64,000 nucleotides of DNA. Source: Vicugna pacos (taxonomy: Eukaryota; Chordata; Mammalia; Artiodactyla; Camelidae). The translations under genes and the position numbers were made by a program. The stretch is from positions 59,370,501-59,434,500 of the forward strand of contig NC_132996.1 in NCBI RefSeq assembly GCF_048564905.1, read 5' to 3'. This document shows positions 11,003 through 22,244 of the stretch, piece by piece; position 1 is the first letter of the stretch; every line of letters starts with the position of its first letter. The notes beneath the pieces are model-generated. The model did not search any database, was not told the origin of the DNA, and saw nothing but the letters and a program-made list of their open reading frames with translations.

Positions 11003-11895
11003 AAACTTAACATGTCTAAAATAAAACTGTCCATTTCCAGACCTCTTCCTCTCCCTGGGTTCTTTATTTGGACAAGTGGCAACACCATGCATTAGTGTGC
11101 TCAAAGCAAAAACCCAAGAGTAATCTTGAAACCCTCTTTCTCTCATTCCCTACAGCCTGCCCATCAACAAGTCTTGTAAGTTTTTCCTCCAAAACATATC
11201 TAAAAACCACTGACTGTTCACATCTCTACCATCCTAACCCAGGCACCTCACTGCAACCTCTCTTAATCTGGTATCCCTGCTACAAATCTCATGACTCATT
11301 TCCTCCAACACGTGCCACCCCTAGTCCATTCTCCACATAACAGCCCGAGTATTTGTGTGTAACGTATATTAGATTCTATAACTCCTCTGTCTAGAACCAC
11401 CCACTGTCTTCCCATACTAATTGTCTAGCCCTGTAAGACCCTACATGATCTGGATTCATCTGTGACCATTCTCTACCTCTCCACTCACTGTGATCCACCA
11501 CACGGTCTTTCTTCAATCTGCCAGGTTTGGACCTGCCTCAGGGCCCTTACACTAATTATTCCCTTTGCCTGGAACCCCAGATTTTTGCAAAGCTGAATCT
11601 CTCTTGTTTAGATATAAGCTTAAATGTTACCTCCTCAAATAGGCCCTTCCTTCACCACCCAAACTAAAGTAGCGTCCTTTATTTTCCCATCACATCATTC
11701 AGATTTCCTTTCATCACAGCACTCCTCATGATTGCACTTCTCTTGTATCTTTCTTCCTTTGTGTATTGCCTAAGTCCTCCTACCAATATGTAAACTCCAT
11801 GAAAGTAAAGATCATGTCTTTCTTGTGTGTTACTCCATCCCCAGGGCCCCAAATAGTCCTCGGTGCATGAATGAAAGAATATGTGAATGAATGGA
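11003..11895 (+). mobile_element. L2 LINE, 3' half
   Basis: Sense L2 in consensus order. It begins at the 'aaacttaacatgtctaaaat' block, passes 'gccctgtaagaccctacatgatctg' like sequence near 11430-11460, then the 'cctcagggcccttacactaa' block. It ends in the L2 3' tail with repeated GAATGA near 11865-11893. Confidence 0.8.
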
Positions 11896-12369
11896 TTCTG
11901 TTGTCACCAAGCTGTTACCATCTCATCTCAGGTACCCGGACACAAGAAGGCTGGGAGAGATCAGGAGACCAAATGCCACACAGAGTGGACCTTAAGACAT
12001 GAGACCAGCAAGGACACAGAATGGAGAAGGACAAGAGAAACATCATCAGGGGTGGGGAGGACAGGGGAGCGATGAAGGGACATGGAAATGATAGAGGGTA
12101 GCTCTTCAGATGTATCCTAGAAATCCTAAAACTTGCACAAGCATGCACCTGCATGCACTTACTCACACCCGGCCTAGATTGAAGAAGAGCAGCTCTCAAT
12201 GTTTGCTCTGTGCCTGTATCTTCCAGAACACCTCCCTGCTAGAGGTGTGTAGCCTTCACTGTCCAAGGAGTCTGAATCAGAGGTCTAGGTCAGGCCCACG
12301 TGTCTGCTGCCATGTAATACTTGTAAGCTGGGCTCATTCTTGGTCAGGACAATAGGCTGCTGTGAATAC
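11896..12369. other. Unassigned, nothing recognised
   Basis: Mixed-composition sequence without a clear repeat or gene. Confidence 0.35.
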
Positions 12370-12510
12370 TAGCAGCTTGGAGAAGGCAGCATGGCATCCT
12401 GCAGTGCTTCTGTTAAACCACCCTGTCGGGTCAGCCTGAGCAACTTCCCTCCATGGACCTCAGTTTCCCTCAACTATAAAGTGAAGGCCTTAGCTGGACC
12501 CCCGAGTAAC
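12370..12510 (+). mobile_element. MIR SINE fragment
   Basis: It carries the MIR core and 3' part, 'gagcaacttccctccatgg' then 'cctcagtttccct', in sense orientation, diverged. Confidence 0.6.
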
Positions 12511-13034
12511 TGTAACACTCAGACTTCTCTGAAATCGGGTATGTGGGGTTCCCTCCTCCCTGAGGAGCTGGGGGGGTGGGCTACTTTTTAGAAAACCTTG
12601 AATCTGAGGCTACATCCCAATTTGGTGATTCCACCTAAATGATATGTTTTCTCCAAAAAGCACTTTACCACATTCTCTCATCTAATATTTATACTGAGAA
12701 TTGATGAAAACATCAGGAGCAAATTATGCGGAAGTGGCTCAGATGTATTCCCTGACTCAGGTGGACTTGAGGGGCTAGGGGTGGAAGAGAGAAAGTGACT
12801 ATCACTGGTGCTCAGGTTTAAAACAATGAAGAAAAAATGGAGCTTAGACCTTAATCCTTTCATAAAACATTCTCACCCCAAGTTGGTCACTAAATTCCTG
12901 GGATTAGCCTCCTCTCTCCCACGCAATGCTTGGTGGGACCTATTGTCACCCCTTTTCCCCTGTGAGGATGCCCTCAATGTTTTTTTTTTAAAGCTGAACT
13001 GCAAACTTTATACAGATCCGATCCAGGGTCCCAC
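12511..13034. other. Unassigned, nothing recognised
   Basis: No clear gene or repeat. A homopolymer T tract lies near 12980. Confidence 0.3.
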
Positions 13035-13500
13035 ACTGCATTTCCTTCATCTTTTCCAACCTGTACCAACTCCTCATCATTTCCCTGTCTTTCATGACCT
13101 TGACACTTTTTTGAAGAGTTCTGGTCAGTTATTTTGTAGACTGCCCCTCAGTTTGGACTTGTCTGATGTTTTCTCATGATGAGACTGGGGTTTTGGAGTT
13201 TCTGTAAGAAAACCACAGAAGTGATGTGTCCGCCTCAGTGCACCATTCAGGGGTCCCTGCCGTCAGCATGTTTCATCCCTGGTGATGATAACCTGGATGA
13301 CTTGGTTAAGGTGGTGTCTATCAGGTCTTTCGCTGTAAAGTGGAGAATTCCATGTGGAATTAATATCGATCAGCGGGGAGATGCTGTGAGACTCCAGCAT
13401 TATCTGCAACCATTTGTAATCCTTCTATGTGTACGTTGGGATGGAGGTAGGGCAGGCGATGTGTTTTGTTCAGTGTACATCCCAAAAGCAGATCAGAGCT
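13035..13500. mobile_element. Old L1M-type 3'UTR-like repeat
   Basis: The run from 'catgaccttgacacttttttg' through 'ggtcagttattttgtagac', 'tgatgttttctcatgatgag' and 'cttggttaaggtggtgtct' matches a widespread old mammalian repeat that I remember as an L1M untranslated-region sequence. The name and orientation are uncertain. Confidence 0.5.
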
Positions 13501-13654
13501 TGCTATAATCCCACTGCACAGTCAGAATGGAAGAAACCTTTGCCACTGTGAGAAAAAAACTGGCTGCATCTTGATGGACATAAAGGAAAATGTGACATGG
13601 CGTGTTTCTACTGTGTCTGGCAAGGAGGGGTGTACTTTGAATGGAATTCTTTTT

Positions 13655-14010
13655 ATCCATGAGTTCATTCAGCAAATGTTTATTAATAAAGCCTAACTTT
13701 TTTTCTAGTGTCTGCAGTTGGCCAGGCACTGGTGCCAGGCTGCTCATCTGTTACCTCAGTTCATATGCACAACACTTTAGACATTATTACCCATTTTACT
13801 GATAAGGATTCTGAGGTTTAAGGAAGTGGCTCAAGGGCATGTGGCAGAGCTGGAATTTGAACTCAGGCCCGTCTAACTCAAAAGTGTGCCATTTCCACGA
13901 CACTAAGCTTGCTCCCCTACTGTGTGCCAACCAGTGATCAGTGCTGAGGATACAGAAGCATAAGGCACACGTTCAAGGAGAGCTCGTGCTACAGCACGGG
14001 GGCCTTTGGA
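13655..14010 (-). mobile_element. L2 3' end split by an inserted MIR
   Basis: The antisense L2 3' tip runs 13655-13690 ('gttcattcagcaaatgttta') and resumes at about 13916 ('ctactgtgtgcca...gaggatacagaag'), exactly where the L2 consensus would continue. The DNA between (about 13691-13915) is an antisense MIR. Confidence 0.65.
13691..13915 (-). mobile_element. MIR SINE inserted in L2
   Basis: Antisense MIR with the blocks 'cccattttactgataagg', 'agtggctcaagggcatgtgg' and 'gagctggaatttgaactcag'. Confidence 0.7.
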
Positions 14011-14159
14011 AGAAGCACAGAAGGCCCTGGGAAGAATGGTTTCTTGTGGGTGTCATCCTTTCTTCCTGAGAATCACTGAGCAGGTTTTTCTCAGGTCTTC
14101 ACTGAATCAGGGTAGATTTGACTTTGGCACAAATAGTTAACCAGAGAAGGGAGCTAACA

Positions 14160-14345
14160 TTGATAGCGTGCTTGCTCTGCCTCTCACTGGCGCTATTTAT
14201 CTCAGCCACCCTATGAAGTGGCTGTATTTTCTCCCCTTAGCTCTTGAGAATACCAAGGCTCCTAGGGGCTAAATAACATACCCAAAGTCACCAGCTAGTA
14301 AGTGGTTAAACTGGAGTTGAATCCCAGATCCAGCTGATGCTGAGG
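14160..14345 (-). mobile_element. MIR SINE
   Basis: Antisense MIR with 'aataacatacccaaagtcac', 'agctagtaagtggttaaact' and 'gagttgaatccca' in consensus order. Confidence 0.7.
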
Positions 14346-15189
14346 TCTTCGGTACCCCTTGATACACCAGGGGCTCCAGATTCCAGCATCCTCACCGCTG
14401 ATGGGACCGTGCACCTGTTGTCTTCTCGTTGCTGGAAAGGATGATTGTGTTCACATCGTGCCTGATGGATGCTGACAACGGTGCATTCGTAACAAGTTTT
14501 TTTTGCTCAAATCAAGGGATCTTTGTGCAGCTTTCGCTTTTCTGTTTTTCAACCACCTCATCCCACAGTCAGTCCATGTCAACAGCAGGAAAATAGAAGG
14601 GGATGATTCTGAATCATTTGTGACATATAAAATGCTACTGCACAAAAAAGCACACGTCCCCAAGATGTATGGCATACGGCAAGTCAGGTCTCCCTGCCTA
14701 CTGGCTTTTGATCAGAGAGTTTAGTTCCTCCTAGAATCAATGCTTAAAAAACAGTACTTGCTGCTGCTGCTAATAGTTTGTGGCCTTCACGTCGCAGGGC
14801 ATTTGCTGAACTGTCCAGTGACGGAGGGGACAGAAGAGGTCCATCTTTTTCTTACATCTTCCATTTTGACATCTCCTGAGATGCTCCCATGTTGTTCTTT
14901 CCATTTCTTGTTGGTTTTGAAAATGCAAAAGTAATGCAAATGCACTTAGTGATTGGAAAAGAAAAGGAAAATATTATTAGCAAGGCCAGGGAACAAGGTA
15001 GGGAGATCTGTTGGTGATCTGGTTTATTAAAACTACTCTGTTTTGTCTCTACCACATATGACTGAGATTCACTGATTATCTTGACTCTGCTATTACTGTT
15101 CTGGTAGAGGCAATGAGAAAGAATGACCAACAGATGAGATTATCAGTGGCTGTGAAAAAGAACGGGGTCTAAGGAACTGGAAGATGTTC
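14346..15189. other. Unassigned, nothing recognised
   Basis: No convincing gene. A 64-codon frame at 14740-14934 begins with a hydrophobic leucine-rich start but has no other support. Confidence 0.3.
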
Positions 15190-15685
15190 TTGTTTTCCCT
15201 CTTAGTTTGGACTCCCCCAGACCAGACCCAGAGTCAAGGATTCAAGTGTAGGTAATTTATTTGGGAGGTGCAGGAACCATTGGTAGGGAATTGGGGAGAA
15301 TGAACTGGAAAGGGGAAAAGACCAATAAAAGGATGTGTTATCAAGTTATAATGTGTGGACCACAGCTTAATCCCACTGGTGAAACCTGGGAAAAGTGGTG
15401 TAGATTATGTGTGTCAGAATTATCCGTCATTCCCCCATCCTACCCAGGGGAGGAATCTAGGATATTTATACACCAACTTCTGAGTGTCAGCAATGGAGGG
15501 CTGCTCCCATGATGCGTGCTGGGCACACACCGAGTGGTTTCTGCAGCTTGGGAGAAAGCTGTCAGGCAGAGATGCGAATGCTGGCAGTTGGAAGTCAACC
15601 AGTGTACATCGAAGTGGCAAGGCCTAGGGATGTGGGCTGGGTACCAACAACATCCACTATGTTAAAACAAAACATCCAGTCCTCC
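15190..15685. mobile_element. Old interspersed repeat, possibly LTR fossil
   Basis: The block around 15245-15300 ('gtaatttatttgggaggtgc') followed by the 'cttaatcccactggtgaaacc' block resembles an old, middle-repetitive mammalian LTR-like sequence. I cannot name the family. It is decayed. Confidence 0.35.
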
Positions 15686-15689
15686 CCCA

Positions 15690-16535
15690 GTGTTCCCCAT
15701 TATCATTAAATGTATCATCATTTACTCAGTCTCTCATGCCAAAGACCTTACAATTATCCTTGACATGTTTTTTGTTTGTTTGTTTTGTTGTTTGGTTTTC
15801 TGCTCTTGTCACACATTCAGCCTATTGCCAAATCCTGTGAATTCCATTTTCAAAGTATATCTTGAATCCTATGACTTCTCACCAGCTCTACCATGATCTT
15901 TCACTAGATTTCTGCAATAGCTTCCTCTTATGAATTCTTGTTTATATTCTCATCCCCCACATGGTAGCCAGAGTAATCTTTTAAAATCTAAATCAAATCA
16001 CTTTACTCGCCATCTCAAAACCATCCAGGGACCCCTTTCTACTCTTAGAATAAAATGTGAAGTTGTTACCATGTTCTGCATGATCTGGCTCCTAACTACA
16101 TCCCTGACTTCAGTTTCCCTCCACTCCTTCCTCACAGTGCTTCAGCTAGATTGGTTTTCTTGCTGCATTCCTGCCCCAGGGCCTTTGCACTTGTTCTTTC
16201 AACACAGAACACTACTCTAGATGTTCGTGTCACTCAATCAGTTTATTCAGGTCGCTGCTCAAATGTCACCTCTGTGGGGAAGACTTTTGTTTTTTAATAC
16301 TCTGTCTAGAAAATAGTCTTGTCAGTTTTTTCTTATAGCCTGGTTTTATTTATTTATTTTTTCCATAGCAGTGATCACGACCTGGCTGATTTTAGTTCAT
16401 GTTTTTATTTATTGCCTATTCCTGCAATAGAATATAAGTGCTATCAGTGGGGGGACTCTGATTTGCTTCACTACCCCCACCTCCTGGAATATCATCAACA
16501 CATAATAGGTATTCAGTAAATATTCGCTGAATGAG
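15690..16535 (+). mobile_element. L2 LINE, 3' end
   Basis: Sense L2: a 'tcaaatcactttactcgcc' and 'ccatccagggacccctttc' type block, the 'tgccccagggcctttgcact' block near 16170-16190, then the 3' terminus 'ataataggtattcagtaaat' near 16505-16530. Confidence 0.8.
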
Positions 16536-16779
16536 ATCACACATCAGTCAAGAATTTTCAGAACAGATAGCAGAAACTGCAAATCAGAGTTTGATAACTG
16601 CCTGGCTACGTCTTTCCCCTCCCCGAGCTGGCTCCAATGATAAACATACCCTCTTAGCAGAGTCAGTTGAAAGTCCTGAGGCTACTTCCAATATGTTCTT
16701 TCTTGAATCCATTGCAAATCACAACTTGTTCATTTTTCTTTTTGCTTGCCTTTCTGAGAACAATAGAGGGAAAAATCAA

Positions 16780-16925
16780 GATAATCAGTGTGCTGCAAGT
16801 CATGTATGATGATGGGGACAGAGTGCAGTCTTGCTTTTTAATAAACTCGGATGTGAAGTTGGTCATTTCCCCAAGTGCCTGGCACCTAGTAGGGGCACAC
16901 TACATGTTGAGTGAATTGACGGTAT
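16780..16925 (+). mobile_element. L2/MIR-type 3' tail fragment
   Basis: It ends in 'aagtgcctggcacctagtag' and 'atgttgagtgaattgac', the shared 3' tail of L2 and MIR-related elements. 16536-16779 upstream is unassigned. Confidence 0.5.
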
Positions 16926-17129
16926 CATCCCTTTGACGTTTCTTGGCGTACTGGTTGTTCTGCAGAAGATACTGCATTTTATGACCCACACTCTTAAAGA
17001 TGGCAGAGTGGAGGGGCCTTCTCCATCACTACCCCCATCCCAGTAAACCCTTAACCTTATCCACACCCATCCTTTTTCATACATACCACCCCATGATCCC
17101 CAGAATAGCAGAATCAGCTCTATCTGTTG

Positions 17130-17600
17130 TGTGTGGTTTAAGAATATTTAATTTACTCCATTATAAAAATAATGCAGGTTCATTTTAGAAAATTTATAGA
17201 TTACAGAAAAGTAAAAGAGGAAGAAAAACAAGACATTGTGCTACCACCCAGAGATAACCACTGTTAATATGTTAATGTATTTCCTCCCAGTGTTTTCTAT
17301 GTATATTTTTGCATAGTTTTAATATACAATTTATATTTCTTTTTTACTTAACAGCACAACAGAATCATTTGTTCTTAACATTCAACACTTTGTGCCTATC
17401 TTTTCAAATAGTTGTGTACTATTACATTTCCCTGTTGTAGACCATTTAGTTTGTTTTCTATTTTTCAAAATTATAAGTATTGCTGAGATAAACATCCTTT
17501 TCCATGTATTTTATTAGCATTGCTGACTATTTCCTTAGGATAGAGTCCCGGAAAAGGAATAACTAGTTCTAAAGGATACAGAGTCTTAATACATTTCGTG
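17130..17600 (-). mobile_element. L1M-type LINE, 3' end
   Basis: Antisense L1M 3' end. It contains 'ctaccacccagagataaccac' type sequence near 17240-17265, the 'ttttgcatagttttaata' block, and 'gataaacatccttttccatg' near 17490-17510, in the order of the old L1M 3' region. 16926-17129 is unassigned. Confidence 0.7.
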
Positions 17601-18194
17601 AGATTTCATTTTGATTTCTAAAACCATTCGAATGTAACTTCCATAAAAGAGCTCTAGAAAAGCAGAATGCTTCAAAGAATTTACTTCCAGTTTTGAAACG
17701 TTTCAGACCCAGAGTGTTTTAGCATTCAGTTTAAATGAACACAGAAATCTTCTGTAGCCTGTCTCCACTTCAGGCTTCTTCCCTCTCTAATAAAATGCAG
17801 CAACAGCATTATGAAAGCAATTCTTTGGTAAACAGCCCCTTTTTGTGTTCTCAGGGATTGTTTTTCTGAAGTCTTCCTGGTGGGTAGTGGGTTTATGTCT
17901 AGAATTGCGTGTAGTATTTTTCCACGCCTGCTTATGACGTTTTAAGGATTTAGCTATGCTTTCTGGTTTTTTTTTTTTTTCTTTTTCCATTGCCGAAAGG
18001 AAGTCCAGATTTCATGGCAGTGAAACCTGCTTTTACAAGTCTGTCTGAGTTCTGCCTGAAAGGTGAGGACTACTGTGGCAGGGACCACTTCGGGGAACAT
18101 CATATGAATAAGGAGTTCTCTCCCTAAGGCTGGGCCAGCCTGGAAAGCCTTGCCAAAGAGAGACAGTTTATAAATGGAGAGAAACCATAGCTTT
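17601..18194. other. Unassigned, nothing recognised
   Basis: Contains a T tract near 17968-17983 and no clear repeat or exon. Confidence 0.3.
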
Positions 18195-18665
18195 CATAGA
18201 TATGATTGGTCAGGCATGATATAATATCGTGATATCCAGGAGACATACTATCCAGAAGAGCCAAAGGATACATGATGGTCTGGAACATTGTGGTACAGTC
18301 ATACTACATAATCTCATGCTTGCAACCTCATTAAACAGAATGAATCCAGCATCTCTGTATTGACCTAAAAAGATATCCATGCTGGTTTGTTCATTCTAAA
18401 CAGTAAGTTGTAGAGCAACATGTATGGTTCGATCCCATATTTATAAAAAGGGCAAAAATTAGGTTCTGGGGAATCTCTAATATCTACATGAAGCAAAAGA
18501 AATATGTGGAGGGACACACATCAGACTGCTGGTAACTGGCTACTCAGGAACGTGGAATTGGGTTAGAGAAGAATGAGGAAACTTCTGCTTCCCACAGCTC
18601 AGTCAAATAATATGTTTCAATGAGCAGGTACTATTTTGTAACTTTTTTAAAAAATGGCAAAAGCT
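18195..18665 (+). mobile_element. L1M-type LINE, 3' end
   Basis: Sense L1M 3' end: 'taagttgtagagcaacatgt', 'ggttcgatcccatatttat', then 'gtaactggctactcaggaac' and the terminal 'caatgagcaggtactatttt'. It is the opposite strand to the copy at 17130-17600. Confidence 0.65.
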
Positions 18666-18832
18666 AAAAAAAGAGGAAAAAAGTGCTGGAGAGGACTGGA
18701 ATGAGAAGGGAAGTTTAGGAGCCAGTTTCTGGGTAGGCCTTGTGTAAGGTTGGGTTCCCTCTCTTGGCGAGGCTGGTGCATTCTTCATGGGAAGAACCCA
18801 GCTTCCTAAAAGAGTGGGGCCGGGCTGGGCAT

Positions 18833-18868
18833 CTCTCTAACATTCGATCTGTTAGAGAGATCGAATGT
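18833..18868. repeat. Two overlapping perfect inverted repeats
   Basis: CTCTCTAAC (18833-18841) pairs with GTTAGAGAG (18851-18859). ACATTCGATCT (18840-18850) pairs with AGATCGAATGT (18858-18868) across a 7-base loop. The two palindromes are interleaved, which a simple hairpin does not need. Confidence 0.9.
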
Positions 18869-19494
18869 GTTGGCATTCACCTGCGATATCAGACTTGGAA
18901 AGGCTTTTGGAAAAAATAATTGGAATGATCCAGACAGAGTCAGGAGTTGCTATCCTTCCTTTGAGGGCTGGAAGAGGGTGGCTCGGAGCAGAGAGAACAG
19001 CCTTTCACAGCTCCAGAATGGAAAAGACTGATTCAGCCTCAGCATCAGAGTGCACTTCCCATCCATCTGGGAGACAGGCCCCAGGCTTTGAACTGAAGAC
19101 GGTGCCCAAGGCTTTTATTAACCCTCTTCCCTCGGGAGCCAATGCCGCGGTGTGTGTCTTTGAAGAGTGATGGCTCAGAAGTGACACGACTTTCAAACAT
19201 GATTTGTTTTATATTCTATTCGTGAATGGGGGTGTGTTTACAGTGAAAGAATGATTTAGATGATGACAAGTCTGCTGGAAATATAAAAGGATAATTGAAT
19301 CTCAAAGTCTATTAAAGACTGTTGTCTTGCATCTCACGGGATGACATTGTATTACAGAGGCTAACCTGGATCCTGTATTCAGTTTCTTCTCTTCCCTTCC
19401 TCCCTTTCTTACCTTTCAAAAATTAGATTTTCCCTTCCCCCAATCAGAAGTTTTAAAAAATAGCCTCAGAGGAGAGTCAGGATGCCTGAAAAGA
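18869..19494. other. Unassigned, nothing recognised
   Basis: No clear gene or repeat. A C/T-rich patch lies at 19384-19440. Confidence 0.3.
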
Positions 19495-19725
19495 GTACCT
19501 GGGGGAAGTGGCATTGCGTTACAGTTTAGCACGGGGACTCTGGGAGATGGCCACTAACTCTATGGCCTCCAGCCTGTATCTTACCTCCTCCAAGACTCAA
19601 TTTCCTTTCCTGTAGAGCGTGATGATGTTTCCTTCTTTGTTGCTATGAAGCTGACATAAGATGACTCTCAGCACAGTGCCTGGCCCTCTGCAGTAAGTCC
19701 CGGTCACCGTTAGCATCAGAACTTT
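19495..19725 (+). mobile_element. MIR SINE, diverged
   Basis: Sense MIR outline: 'cagtttagcacggggactct', the 'gactcaatttcctttcctgt' block, and the tail 'cagcacagtgcctggcc'. Confidence 0.5.
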
Positions 19726-19859
19726 TGTCATTCCCAGTTCTGCCACCAATTTGCTCCATTTCCCCAAGCAAATCAGTTCATTTCTGTGGGCCCCTTGTTC
19801 CTCATATGCCAGCGGAGCTCTTGACAGTTAGTAACTCCAGTGAAGCCAAAAAAAGCAAC

Positions 19860-20850
19860 AAAAGCAGTGGAACAGCAAGGACAATGATCAAAATAGCCCA
19901 CCCCAGTTCCTCTACAGAAGGGTAGTGTCCTTTCACTGGGGACCGCTCTCAGTAAGTGGGCCTTTTTTTTTTCTCTGAAGAGCCTGGAATCTGTTCCTAG
20001 GGGCTGCTAAAACTGGCCTTGCTCTGTGGCCTGATCTGCTGGCAACCTCTGTCCGCGTGACTAAAACTGGCCGGGGGCCCTGGCACCACCACGCCGCGCG
20101 GGCGGCCAACTTGCAAGGCCCTTTCTTTCCAGCAAATAGCATCGCGCACGTGGCCGTGGAGAAAATGAACGCCCTCGCAGTGGCGCCGCGTCCAGCTTCT
20201 CTCCAAGGCGTTTTGAAACAATTGGGTGACCGCGGAAAGGCAGGAGACAAAGGCCTTTCTATCTGATCCACTCACCAGGCTGGCGTCGGATCGTGGGGGC
20301 CTATGTTCCTCTTTCCCCGGTACCACGCGGTTTGCTATCGCCGCGTTTGTCTGCTTTGAGCGGAACAAGGCAGGCAGGCAGGCAGAGGGATATATTTCAA
20401 CTGCCCTTGACTCTGTTTATAATCACAAACATGAAAGGAAGGGAAAGAGATTGAGTTTATAGGACTGGCTCTTTGTGTAGCCTAATTTATCTCCCTCCGG
20501 CAGCAGTGGGCCGAGCGGGTTTCCTTTTTGTTTCCGATGCGGGAAACTGAAATATGAATCTATGTTGATGAGAGAATAAAGGAATTGAAAGAGACATAAA
20601 TCTTATCTTCTCGCAACCCTAGAAGATCAGCTTCTTGTGAAGAAGGGGATTATACGTGTATAATTAACTGCTTTGCGGCTCCCGGTGATGGCTCAGCGCT
20701 GAATAATAGCATCCAGCGAAGTCGGATAAAATGCGGGGTGGGGTAGGGTGGGTGGGGCAGGCGGGCGGGCGCAGCCGCGGATCGTGAACAATGCTCTCCG
20801 GACTTGACATCCTTTCCCGGTGCCCAGCTGGCAGAGAGTCAAGCTAGGAG
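19860..20850. promoter_or_regulatory. Candidate conserved regulatory element with CpG island
   Basis: 20045-20365 is CpG-dense. It is followed by a repeat-free block (20395-20720) rich in transcription-factor-like words: GTTTATAATCACAAAC, CTAATTTATC, CTTATCTT (GATA type) and TATAATTAAC (homeodomain type). No repeat interrupts the 990 bases. I see no splice-bounded coding exon. This is what an enhancer or an orphan CpG island of a developmental locus looks like. An alternative is an alternative promoter or first exon. Confidence 0.4.
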
Positions 20851-21064
20851 CTATCTGTCCCCTGTCTATCAACATTCACAGAGGAGAAAATAGCATTCCA
20901 GAACGAATAGCTGGTAGAGACCTGTTCCTCGGTTGGCTGGTGGCTGCCAGGAGGTACCCCGAAGGCCCAAGCCAGATTCTACACCCTTTGTGTTCCAGCC
21001 ACTGCCCGGGACCTGTTAGGTGCTTACTAAAGCTTGTTGGGGGTGCTGCCCCTTTGCAGCTGTG

Positions 21065-21240
21065 AGATTTGGGGAAAGTTGTCTCCTTTCTCTGATCTTC
21101 AGACCCCCAGACCCCCAAAATGGAGGGGATCTCGTAGAGTTTGGGGGAAGAAGAATTCAGATCATGAGTACAAACAAATTACTTATCACATTGCCTGGCA
21201 TGTGGCGGGTGGTCAGTTAATGGTAGCTGCTATTATTACA
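21065..21240 (+). mobile_element. MIR SINE
   Basis: Sense MIR 3' half: 'tctctgatcttcagaccccc', 'aaatggaggggatctcgtag', and the tail 'cacattgcctggcatgtgg'. Confidence 0.55.
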
Positions 21241-21254
21241 CTGTGGGTAAAAGT

Positions 21255-21345
21255 GGAGGGCGCGCTCCTCCCGGTGATAATGGTCAACGTTTATGAGGCT
21301 CATTGTGCAAGGCATCATACCCCAGTGCCAGGGCATTCACGGCCC
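21255..21345 (-). mobile_element. MIR/L2 tail fragment
   Basis: Antisense tail 'tttatgaggctcattgtgca' with 'aggcatc', similar to the L2/MIR terminal block. Confidence 0.4.
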
Positions 21346-21544
21346 TCAGCTCACCCACCCAAATTCAATTCTTCTCACTCACAGGCAGACCCCGCTCCTC
21401 TGGCTGAGCCCGCCTTCATCTCCATCAGGCAGGTATTCCGTAGCTACTCGAGGGCTCAATGGATTAGATCCTTGGTAAAGATGCAAATGCCATATATAGG
21501 ATGCCCCATTCAATGCATAGTCAGTGCTTGACAAGCAATGTAAC

Positions 21545-21720
21545 AGAGAGATCATCTATTCCATCCTCCCACGCATTCTACAGATGGAGCTTGAGACCCA
21601 GAGAAGCTCAGTGACTTAGCCAAGGTCACCCAGTGAATTTGTTTCAGAACCAAGACTCAAACCTCAATCTTCTGGCTTAGAAGTCAGTGCTCCTCCATTA
21701 GACCAACAGACCAGCTTGCC
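21545..21720 (-). mobile_element. MIR SINE
   Basis: Antisense MIR with 'cagatggagcttgagaccca', 'gtgacttagccaaggtcacc' and 'aaccaagactcaaacctcaa' in consensus order. Confidence 0.75.
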
Positions 21721-21984
21721 CTCAGTAGTGACCAGCAGCCACTGGCCATTGAGATGGTGGGGGGAGGGGGGAGGGGGTACAGGTACTCAGTCTGCATATG
21801 GGCCGTGGACCTGTGGAGTTCACCAAAGGGACAGCCTGAAAGCCTGGTGAGGGAAAAAGTGCCTAAGTTTGGCACTGGGGACAGGGGCGTGATGAGCAGG
21901 AGCTGGGTGGTGGTGATGGTGGGGCTGGCGATTGAGACTTAGGGGGATTGTCATGGAAATCAGTGACTGCAAGGCAGGTGAAAA

Positions 21985-22240
21985 TGGGGCTAAATACCAG
22001 GCTGACCATGTGCTGTGGAAATGTAGCAATTAACTTCTCTACTCTGATGGGAGATGGGATCCAGGATGGCTTCCAGGAAGTGGCAGCCTGTGACTTGAGT
22101 CTGAAGAACCAGAAGGATGATGCTCAGTGGCAATCGGGACAAGGCATTCTGGATCAAGGGAACAGTATGGACAGAAACAGGGAGACCAGACAGCCTGGGA
22201 TGAATGTGGGGACCAGCGCAGCTGGCAGCAGGGAAGCCTG
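21985..22240 (-). mobile_element. L2 LINE fragment
   Basis: Antisense L2: 'ccaggatggcttccaggaag', 'gacttgagtctgaagaacca', then the 'ggcattctggatcaaggga' block. Confidence 0.6.
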
Positions 22241-22244
22241 GGAA

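Noticed and set aside
14740-14934. 64-codon frame with a hydrophobic signal-like start
   Set aside because: No splice support, no domain, and no conserved context.
18833-18868. MicroRNA hairpin
   Set aside because: Stems of 9-11 bases are too short for a precursor, and the interleaved arms do not make a single stem.
19933-20368. Overlapping minus-strand frames of 112 and 123 codons
   Set aside because: They lie in a CpG island, where stop codons are rare. No splice sites or known domain support them.
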